From Atopobium sp. UBA1382 (GTDB taxonomy: Bacteria; Actinomycetota; Coriobacteriia; Coriobacteriales; Atopobiaceae), in NCBI GenBank assembly GCA_002305805.1, contig DBQY01000009.1, positions 15,756 to 79,755 on the forward strand: a DNA stretch of 64,000 bases, written 5' to 3'. Made by a program: the position numbers and the translations under genes. Under the pieces are notes generated by a model. The model saw nothing but the letters and a program-made list of their open reading frames with translations. It ran no database searches and had not been told where the DNA came from. Positions 7,846 through 14,258 of the stretch are shown piece by piece (the stretch's first letter is position 1; every line of letters starts with the position of its first letter).

Positions 7846-9281
7846 CGAGCGAGCACTCCCCTCACAAACGCGTCGAGCCCTGCGGCTCGCGACGCCTTAA
7901 CCAGCACGAGGTCACCCTCGGAAAGAACCGGTCCGATCACGCGCACGGCCTCCTCGACCGAGCCGAGGCGCTCGATCGCGTCCTCGGAGAGCCCCATCGT
8001 GCGCGCGGCCTCCGCCATCTCGTCGGCGAGCTCGTCCCCGACGAGGACGAGCAGGTCGACCCCCTTGGCCGCGGCGTACGCGCCCACGTAGCCGTGCAGG
8101 CGGCGCGCCTCGTCGCCGAGCTCGCCCATCTCGCCGAGCACCGCCACGCGACGGCCGGCGCACGACATCGAGGCGAGCACGTCGAGCGAGGACGCCATCG
8201 AGGCGGGCGCGGCGTTGTAGGAGTCGTCGATCACGCGGGCGCCCGACGGGGCGACGTGGACGTCGAGGCGCATCTGCGCCTGAGGCATGCGCTCGATCGC
8301 CGCGAGCGCGGCGTCGCGGTCGAGCCCGGCGCGCCAGACGAGCGCGAGGGCGAGCAGGAGGTCGTCGACAGGGGCGCGGCCGGGCATGGGAAGGCGCACG
8401 GTGCCGGACCAGCCGTCCGCGCAGGAGACGGTCACGGTCGCGCGGCCCTCCTCGTCGAGGGAGAGCGCGTCGCAGCGGACCTCGTCGGACGCGGAGCGCC
8501 CCACGGTCGCGACCTCGACGCCGGCCGGGCGGGCGAAGCCGTCGGCGATGAAGGGCGTGAAGTCGCCGGTGGAGACGAGCGCAAGGACGGGGCCGAGCTC
8601 GCCGTGCGCGCGCATGCCGCCCACGATCTCCGCCTTGGCCCGGGCGATGTTCTCGCGGCTGCCGAGAAGCCCGATGTGGCTCGTGCCCACGTTGGTGATG
8701 CAGGCGAGCGCGGGACGGCAGGTGCGGGCGAGCCGGTCGATCTCGCCGGCGTGGTTCATTCCGAGCTCGCAGACCAGGACCTCCGCGTCGTCGGGGGCTG
8801 AGAGCACGGTGAGCGGCAGGCCGATCAGGTTGTTGAGGTTGCCGGCCGTCGCATGGGTCCTGCGCTGCGCGCCGAAGGCGGCGGCGAGCATCTCCTTGGT
8901 CGTGGTCTTGCCGACCGAGCCCGTGACGCCCACGACGAGCCACTCCCCGTGCGCCTCGCGCACGCGCTCGGTGAGGCGCAGGAGGAACTCCTCGCAGTCG
9001 TCGCCCTCGGCGCGCAGGACGGCGCACCCCAGGGAGGCGAGCTCGGCAAGGGCGTCGGGCCCCACCTCGGCCGAGGCCACCACGACGGCGGCGCCGGCGC
9101 GCGCGGCGGCGGCGAGGTAGTCGTTGCCGTCGACCCGCTCCCCGGCGAAGGCGACGAAGAGGGAGCCCTCCCCGACCTTCCGGGAGTCGATGACGGCCTC
9201 GCCGGACACCTCGCGCGTCCCGGGCGAGAGCAGGGACGCCCCCGTCGCGGCCGCGATGTCAGATGCGCTCATGTGAATCAT
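7842..9281 (-). CDS. murF: UDP-N-acetylmuramoyl-tripeptide--D-alanyl-D-alanine ligase
   Basis: MurF adds D-Ala-D-Ala to complete the UDP-MurNAc-pentapeptide. The 479-residue protein shows the substrate domain motif DSRKVGEGSLFVAFAGERVDG, the ATP loop GVTGSVGKTTTKEM, CELGMNHAGEIDRLA, and DSYNAAPASM in the C-domain. The start at 9281 (MIHM...) has GGAG ten bases upstream, overlapping the ftsI stop; a second ATG three codons later is too far from that site. murE was not found in this window; in this cluster order it would sit between ftsI and murF, so MurE must be encoded elsewhere. Confidence 0.96.
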   Translation of the reverse strand: MIHMSASDIAAATGASLLSPGTREVSGEAVIDSRKVGEGSLFVAFAGERVDGNDYLAAAARAGAAVVVASAEVGPDALAELASLGCAVLRAEGDDCEEFLLRLTERVREAHGEWLVVGVTGSVGKTTTKEMLAAAFGAQRRTHATAGNLNNLIGLPLTVLSAPDDAEVLVCELGMNHAGEIDRLARTCRPALACITNVGTSHIGLLGSRENIARAKAEIVGGMRAHGELGPVLALVSTGDFTPFIADGFARPAGVEVATVGRSASDEVRCDALSLDEEGRATVTVSCADGWSGTVRLPMPGRAPVDDLLLALALVWRAGLDRDAALAAIERMPQAQMRLDVHVAPSGARVIDDSYNAAPASMASSLDVLASMSCAGRRVAVLGEMGELGDEARRLHGYVGAYAAAKGVDLLVLVGDELADEMAEAARTMGLSEDAIERLGSVEEAVRVIGPVLSEGDLVLVKASRAAGLDAFVRGVLAR

Positions 9282-9296
9282 GCTCAGTCACTCCGA

Positions 9297-11081
9297 TCAG
9301 GACGCGGGGCTCACGCCCAGGATGCCCACCGCCTGCTGCGCGATCTCCCTGAAGGCGACGCCGGCGGACCCGGACGAGAGGTAGGGTGTGTTGTTGAGGC
9401 CAACGTAGACGAGGATCTCGGGGGCCTCGGCGTTGGCGAAGGCGCACAGGGAGGAGACATAGGAGCCCTGGCGGTAGCCGCCGTCCTCGGAGGCCTGCTC
9501 GCCCGTTCCCGTCTTTCCCGCAAAGTCGTAGCCCTCGACCTGCCCGGTGGTTCCCGAGCCCTCCGCCATGACGCCGCGCATCATGTCGACCTCCTGGGCC
9601 GCGGTCTCCTCCGAGATGATCCGGTCCCCCGCCGGCCACTCCACCTGCTCGTCACCACGATACACGAGGAAGTGCGGCGTCAGCGGCACGCCGCCGTTGG
9701 CGACCGCCCCGAAGGCGCGCACGATCTGGACGAGGGGGACCGCGAGGCCCTGGCCGAACGCCATCGAGCCGGCCGTGGCGCCGTCGTACTCCTCGAGCGA
9801 ACGGACGATGCCGTCGACCTCGCCGGGGAAGTCGATCCCGGTCGCCTTCCCGATGCCGTAGCGCGCGACGCCCTCCGAGAAGGCCTCCGCCCCGATGACG
9901 TCCTGGACGAGCTGCGCCATGGCCGTGTTGGACGACTTGACGAGCATGTCGCGCACGCTCATGTCCATGGTGTAGTCGCGCCCGTCGACGTCGGTCACGT
10001 AGTCGTCTCCGACGAGGACCTGCGGGGGGACGGTGTAGACCGTGTCCTCGGTGAAGAAGCCGCCCTCGATGCCGATCGAGGTGGTCAGCACCTTGAAGAG
10101 CGAGCCCGGCTCGAAGGCGCTCGAGACGAGCTTGAGGTTGAGCGAGGAGGCGTCCTCGAGGTTGGAGAAGTCGGGCAGGGGCGTCGAGCAGGCGGCGAGG
10201 ATCTCGCCGGTCAGCGGGTCGGTGACCATGACGGAGCCCGACTCCGCCGAGTAGGTCTCCACGGCCCGGGAGATGACGTCCTCGCAGACCGCCTGGAGGT
10301 CGACGTCGATCGAGGTGACGAGGTCGACGCCGTCCCGGGCCTCCGTCACCTCGGAGGCGCCGCCCGCGATGGGGGTCCCGTCGAGACCGGCCTCCATGAG
10401 CATCTCGCCGTCGGTTCCGGTGAGGATGTCGTCGTAGTAGAGCTCGAGGCCCGAGAGGCCCTTCCCCTCGGTCCCCACGTAGCCGACGACCTGGGCCCCG
10501 GTCGAGCCGTAGGGGTAGACGCGCTTGGTGTCGGAGATGAAGTAGACGCCTGTGAGCTCGCGCGCGGCGAGCTGCTTGGAGAGCTGGTCGGCGACCTCCT
10601 GGTCGACCTGGCGCGCCAGGTACACGAACGTCGTGTCCTTGGTGAGCAGCTCCATGTAGTCGTCCTTCTCGCCGCCGAGCGCGGAGACGAGGACGTTGGA
10701 GACGCCCGAGGGGTCGGAGACGGCCTTGGGGTTGGCGTAGATCGTCTCGCAGTCGACGCTCATCGCGAGCGCGTTGCCGTTGCGGTCGTAGATGGTGCCG
10801 CGCTTGGCATGGAGGACCATCTTGTTGGTCCGCTGGGCCTCGGCGGACGAGGAGAGCTCGCCGTGCTTGAAGATCTGGAGATAGGCGAGCCGGGCCGCCA
10901 CGACGGCGAGGAGCCCGAGGAAGGTCGCGCGCGTGACCGCGAGGCCGTGGTCGTCCCCGCCCGTCCCCGACCCACCGGGGCGGGCCGCCCGCACGCGGTA
11001 ACGCGCACGTGAGGCCTCGTCGTACGAGGCCTCCGGATGGTTGCGCCGAGCGCGGCGGTTCTGTCTGTCCCTGCTGCTCAC
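9297..11081 (-). CDS. ftsI: Septal peptidoglycan transpeptidase, class B penicillin-binding protein
   Basis: This class B PBP cross-links septal peptidoglycan and partners FtsW. The 594-residue protein has a basic Arg-rich N-terminus, one membrane helix near residues 50-68, the PBP dimerisation domain starting at KRGTIYDRNGNALA, and the transpeptidase triad SLFK (near residue 328), SSN in KSSNTAMAQL, and KTG in FAGKTGTGEQ. No PASTA repeats follow, unlike many actinobacterial and firmicute septal PBPs. The start is GTG at 11081 with only a weak ribosome site, 11 bases after the ftsL-like stop, so translation probably depends on the upstream gene. Confidence 0.94.
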   Translation of the reverse strand: MSSRDRQNRRARRNHPEASYDEASRARYRVRAARPGGSGTGGDDHGLAVTRATFLGLLAVVAARLAYLQIFKHGELSSSAEAQRTNKMVLHAKRGTIYDRNGNALAMSVDCETIYANPKAVSDPSGVSNVLVSALGGEKDDYMELLTKDTTFVYLARQVDQEVADQLSKQLAARELTGVYFISDTKRVYPYGSTGAQVVGYVGTEGKGLSGLELYYDDILTGTDGEMLMEAGLDGTPIAGGASEVTEARDGVDLVTSIDVDLQAVCEDVISRAVETYSAESGSVMVTDPLTGEILAACSTPLPDFSNLEDASSLNLKLVSSAFEPGSLFKVLTTSIGIEGGFFTEDTVYTVPPQVLVGDDYVTDVDGRDYTMDMSVRDMLVKSSNTAMAQLVQDVIGAEAFSEGVARYGIGKATGIDFPGEVDGIVRSLEEYDGATAGSMAFGQGLAVPLVQIVRAFGAVANGGVPLTPHFLVYRGDEQVEWPAGDRIISEETAAQEVDMMRGVMAEGSGTTGQVEGYDFAGKTGTGEQASEDGGYRQGSYVSSLCAFANAEAPEILVYVGLNNTPYLSSGSAGVAFREIAQQAVGILGVSPAS

Positions 11082-11092
11082 AGGTATCGAGT

Positions 11093-11581
11093 CTACGACA
11101 TGTCGGGCTGTGCCGAGGCGGCGTCCCCCGTCTGCGCAGCTTCCCCATCAGCGGCCTGGGCCTCGTCCGCGGAGCCAAGGTCGACCGTCACGGCATCGCC
11201 GGTGAGGACCATGCCGTAGTTCTGCGTGGCGATGCGCGTGATGCGCGCGTTGCTCGAGAGGACGGAGCGCTGGACCCTCAGCTGCTCGTTGAGGGACGAG
11301 ACCTCCTCGATCTGGCTCGAGAGCGCGGAGTTCGAGCTGAGGAGCGAGACGGTGGCCGCCGCGATGCCCACGCGCGCCATGCCCAGGACGATGAGGACGG
11401 CGGCGACGGCGAGGACCGCGCGGACCCTCGCGACGAAGGTCGCCGAGACGCCGGCGCGCGCACGGGCGTCGAGACCGCCGCCGGTGACGACCTCGAAGGA
11501 GGGGGCGGCCCGTCGCTCGAGGCGCTCTCGCCTCCGCTCCGTCGCCTCCATGTTGTATGCCTCAGACCCCTGGTACCTCAT
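11093..11581 (-). CDS. ftsL: FtsL-like septum protein
   Basis: The 162-residue protein has the FtsL layout: a basic cytoplasmic N-terminus of about 50 residues, one membrane helix (about 55-77), then a short heptad-like coiled coil (SALSSQIEEVSSLNEQLRVQ) and an acidic, alanine-rich tail. FtsL-type proteins tie FtsW/FtsI to the divisome through FtsB/DivIC partners. Sequence identity in this family is always low, so the call rests on topology and on its place between rsmH and ftsI. AAGGAAGAGG precedes the ATG. Expression probably starts in the 253-bp gap upstream. Confidence 0.8.
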   Translation of the reverse strand: MRYQGSEAYNMEATERRRERLERRAAPSFEVVTGGGLDARARAGVSATFVARVRAVLAVAAVLIVLGMARVGIAAATVSLLSSNSALSSQIEEVSSLNEQLRVQRSVLSSNARITRIATQNYGMVLTGDAVTVDLGSADEAQAADGEAAQTGDAASAQPDMS

Positions 11582-11834
11582 GACCTCTTCCTTGCAACGT
11601 CGGCCACTGGCCGATGGCTTGCTTTGCTGTAGCAGGTACGCTGGGAGCTTGAGGGTTACTTGACTGTTTTCCTCAAGGTGTACTTGAGCGACCTTACGAG
11701 TTCCTTTAGAGATGGTTGATAGTTCGTTTAGTGTTCGAAGGTAGTGCGTTTATGGTTCGTAGTAGTGCGTTTGTGCTTCGTTTCTCGTGCTCCTCATAGA
11801 CGGCTCTCGCCGGCTACGACACCTTGATGCCCCG
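11582..11834 (-). promoter_or_regulatory. ftsL leader with palindrome and phased direct repeats
   Basis: This 253-bp AT-richer gap between rsmH and ftsL breaks the dcw operon. It holds a perfect inverted repeat CTCAAG-GTGTA-CTTGAG at 11672-11688, with the related half-site TACTTGA nearby (11658-11664). It also holds three 18-bp direct repeats of the form TAGTGCGTTTNTGNTTCG at 11720-11737, 11742-11759 and 11763-11780, spaced 22 and 21 bases, i.e. two helical turns. No convincing -35/-10 pair was found. The phased repeats look like binding sites of a DNA-binding protein controlling ftsL-ftsI and later genes; the protein is unknown. Confidence 0.55.
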
Positions 11835-12803
11835 CTACGCGACGTCGAGCTTGACCGCCACGCGCATGAGGGCGCTGCGCGACCGTGGGTTGGTCGCCAC
11901 CTCCTCGTCAGACGCAACGAGGGGCTTCCGTGTCCTGACTCGGACTATCGGCACGTGACCGCACGCGCACACCGGAAGGTCCGGCGGGCAGGTGCACCCC
12001 TGCGAGAGCTCCGCGAAGACGTGCTTCACGATGCGGTCCTCGAGCGAGTGGTAGGAGATGACGCAGATCCTCCCCCCGGGGTTCGCCCAGCGAATCGCAG
12101 CCCTCAGCCCCTGGTCCAAGACGTCGAGCTCGTGGTTGACCTCGATGCGCAGGGCCTGGAACGTGCGGCGGGCGGGGTGTCCCCCCGTCCTTCTCGCCGC
12201 CGCGGGAATCGCCTCCTTGATCACCTCCACGAGCTGGAGCGTGGTCTCGATGGGCTGCTTGGCGCGCCGCTCGACGATCCGCCTGGCGATGCGCGCCGCA
12301 AAGCGCTCGTCGCCGTAGACGCGGAGGATTCGGGTGAGGTCTGCTTCGTTGTAGGTGTTCACGACCTCGGCTGCGGTTATGGTGTGGTTCCCCGAATTCA
12401 TGCGCATGTCGAGCGGGGCGTCCTCGTGGTACGAGAAGCCGCGCTCCGGGATGTCGAGCTGCGGCGACGAGACGCCGAGGTCGAAGAGAAAGCAGTCGAC
12501 CCCGGGGACCTCTGCCTCGACGAGAAGCTCGTCGAGGTCGCCGAAGTTGCCCTTGAGGAGACGGGTGCTCGCCTCGGGGACCTCGCGCGCGAGGCGCTCG
12601 GTCGCCGCCGTCAGCGCCATGTCGTCCTGGTCGATGCCGATCGACAGGCCGTCCGGCGCCACGCGCCTCGCGAGCTCGACGGTGTGTCCCGCACCCCCGA
12701 GGGTGCAGTCGCACACCACCTCCCCCGGCCGGGGGTCGAGCTCGGCGAGAACCTCGGCGAGCATCACGGGAACGTGCCGATATTCTGCTGTCAAGACCCT
12801 CAC
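11835..12803 (-). CDS. rsmH: 16S rRNA (cytosine(1402)-N(4))-methyltransferase
   Basis: RsmH (MraW) methylates N4 of C1402 in 16S rRNA near the P site using SAM. The 322-residue protein begins with the family hallmark YRHVPVMLAEVL, has the SAM loop DCTLGGAGHTVEL, FDLGVSSPQLD, MRMN and ISYHSLEDRIVKH. The annotated start is GTG at 12803, only four bases from the mraZ stop; an in-frame TTG three codons later (MTAEYRHV...) fits the AGGGG site better. The segment AAARRTGGHP uses the very rare codons AGA-AGG exactly where the word CGAGAAGGAC falls (12187-12196). It is second in the operon after mraZ, the universal order. Confidence 0.97.
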   Translation of the reverse strand: MRVLTAEYRHVPVMLAEVLAELDPRPGEVVCDCTLGGAGHTVELARRVAPDGLSIGIDQDDMALTAATERLAREVPEASTRLLKGNFGDLDELLVEAEVPGVDCFLFDLGVSSPQLDIPERGFSYHEDAPLDMRMNSGNHTITAAEVVNTYNEADLTRILRVYGDERFAARIARRIVERRAKQPIETTLQLVEVIKEAIPAAARRTGGHPARRTFQALRIEVNHELDVLDQGLRAAIRWANPGGRICVISYHSLEDRIVKHVFAELSQGCTCPPDLPVCACGHVPIVRVRTRKPLVASDEEVATNPRSRSALMRVAVKLDVA

Positions 12804-12806
12804 CCC

Positions 12807-13265
12807 CTAGTCGTGGAAAAGCAGCGCGTCGAGGTCGTCCTCGAGGCTCTCCTGCGTCGCGGCCCACGTCTCGGTGTTCCAGACCTCGAAGTGGTCCCCG
12901 GCGCCCACCACCGTGACGGCGTCGGTGAGGCCGAGCTTCTCGCGCATGCCAGGCTTGGCAACGTCGAGCTTGCCGAGGGCGACGCGACCGGCGGAGTCGA
13001 TGTCGACCTCCACGGCGCGGGCCCACAGCCCCGTCCTCAGACGAACGTCGTCGCGACTGCGGGGATCGAAGTGGTTGTCGCCGTACTCGAAGAGGCCGTC
13101 GACGTACGCCTCGAACCCCTCAGGGGTGAAGCCGTTCACGCAGCCGTTGAGCGGGACGAGGTATATCGTCTTCTTGTCGCCGTCCACAAGCTGCTTGCGG
13201 AAGACGGCCGGCAGGGTAACGCGCGCCTTGGCATCCACGGACATCGGATACGATCCGGCAAGCAT
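12807..13265 (-). CDS. mraZ: Transcriptional regulator MraZ
   Basis: MraZ is a ring-forming AbrB-like DNA-binding protein that represses its own dcw operon. The 152-residue product shows two tandem SpoVT/AbrB-like halves: GSYPMSVDAKARVTLPAVFR at 5-24 and the second DSAGRVALGKLDVAKPGMRE near 90-110. The length is typical. Its ATG has an AGGGAGGG site, and just upstream lie four GTGT boxes spaced exactly ten bases apart, the expected autoregulatory operator. Confidence 0.96.
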   Translation of the reverse strand: MLAGSYPMSVDAKARVTLPAVFRKQLVDGDKKTIYLVPLNGCVNGFTPEGFEAYVDGLFEYGDNHFDPRSRDDVRLRTGLWARAVEVDIDSAGRVALGKLDVAKPGMREKLGLTDAVTVVGAGDHFEVWNTETWAATQESLEDDLDALLFHD

Positions 13266-13315
13266 GTCACCCTCCCTTCGAGACGAGAACCCTGCCCCGA
13301 ACGGAGCGTGCGATA

Positions 13316-13370
13316 ACTATACGTCATTGGCCACACTTTGCGACACAGAAAAACACTTTGCTACACCTTT
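13316..13370 (-). promoter_or_regulatory. mraZ promoter with MraZ operator (four 10-bp-phased GTGT boxes)
   Basis: On the minus strand, 13370-13331 reads as four consecutive 10-base blocks, AAAGGTGTAG, CAAAGTGTTT, TTCTGTGTCG, CAAAGTGTGG, each with GTGT at the same offset. A -10 like TATAGT follows at 13321-13316, with a weak -35 (TCGCAA) at 17 bp inside the last box. MraZ is known to bind repeated GTG-type boxes with ten-base phasing upstream of its own gene, so repression by covering the -35 region is the likely mechanism. Confidence 0.85.
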
Positions 13371-13500
13371 CGGTTGAAAAGTGGGCGCGGACGGCTTTTA
13401 CCCGTGCCGCTGCCCCCAGATGTTGCGTGCTTGCCCATTCCTGAACACAAGGGGGTTCGTGCGTTTGTGTCACAGGCGTGGAGACGCGCCCCACCATCCC

Positions 13501-13605
13501 TTCACCGGACCGTCCGAGAATCGCCGCCCGTGTTCGCAGAGCCGCCAGGAACCTTTGCCCCGTCCGCGCGGCGTCTAGGAACGACCACCCTTGCCCTACT
13601 ATGGT
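13501..13605 (+). repeat. Degenerate 31-bp repeat units (copy 2, upstream of lipoprotein gene)
   Basis: Three diverged units of the intergenic repeat family lie here on the plus strand. The first starts CCGTCCGAGAATCGCCGCCC, almost identical to the first unit of the 2.5-kb array. The third reads GCGTCTAGGAACGACCACCC then TTGCCC. The last unit runs into TACTAT (13596-13601), a plausible -10 for the lipoprotein gene, so the array may form part of its promoter region. The preceding 13381-13500 shows nothing recognisable. Confidence 0.7.
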
Positions 13606-13631
13606 CTCAGCCCGAAAGAGGAGGTACGACC

Positions 13632-14258
13632 ATGCATACGCGCCATGAGTTCCTTGCCCTGTCCGCCGGAATGCTCGCCCTGCTCACCGGCTGCATCGGG
13701 AGCGAACCCGAGCCCGATCGGGGCGAGGGTCCCGACGTGTGGACGCAGCCGGTGCAGATGCGCCTCACCATCCCAGAGTCCTACCTCGCGTTCACCGGTA
13801 ACACGGCGGACGGGGCGGCGCGGGACTACGCGGACTACTCGGACGGCAACATAGCGACGAGCGTCCTCGAGGACGGGTCGCTCGAGCTCTACGTCACGGA
13901 CCACTGGTACGGGCGGCTGCGGACCATGTGGGAGGACCAGCTCGGCAAGAGCCTCGACTCGCTGGGCGCAAGCGAAGCCGTCGTCTCCGTCGAGGTTTCG
14001 GACGGCTGCGACGCCGTGGCCGTCACGGCGCGCCCCTCCTTCGCGGACCATGCGGACACCGACCTCTACCAGCTCGTCGCCGCCTGCGGCTTCCTGCAGC
14101 TCCTCGACCCGGGATCCGACTGGCAGGGGAATTGGGCCGTCGAGGTCACCCTCCTGGACGCAGAGACGGGCGCGGAGGTCGCACGAGGCACGCTTCCCGC
14201 CGACGAGCTCTCCTACAGCCGTGAGAGCTGGGACGAGGCCGTCTCGGCGGGAGCCTAG
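13632..14258 (+). CDS. Predicted secreted lipoprotein of unknown function
   Basis: The 208-residue protein starts MHTRHEFLALSAGMLALLTGC, a lipoprotein signal peptide with lipobox LLTGC and lipidated Cys21, so it is probably anchored on the outer face of the membrane. The mature part is acidic, with no cysteines in a known pattern and no recognised domain. The ATG follows AGAGGAGG. Its TAG stop shares the palindrome CTAG (14255-14258) with the stop of the convergent gene. It stands alone on the plus strand between mraZ and that large minus-strand gene. Confidence 0.8.
   Translation: MHTRHEFLALSAGMLALLTGCIGSEPEPDRGEGPDVWTQPVQMRLTIPESYLAFTGNTADGAARDYADYSDGNIATSVLEDGSLELYVTDHWYGRLRTMWEDQLGKSLDSLGASEAVVSVEVSDGCDAVAVTARPSFADHADTDLYQLVAACGFLQLLDPGSDWQGNWAVEVTLLDAETGAEVARGTLPADELSYSRESWDEAVSAGA

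Noticed and set aside
5371-8091. 900-codon plus-strand frame opposite murD/mraY
   Set aside because: Same GC-driven antisense artefact; composition dominated by Arg, Glu, His and Asp with no domain.
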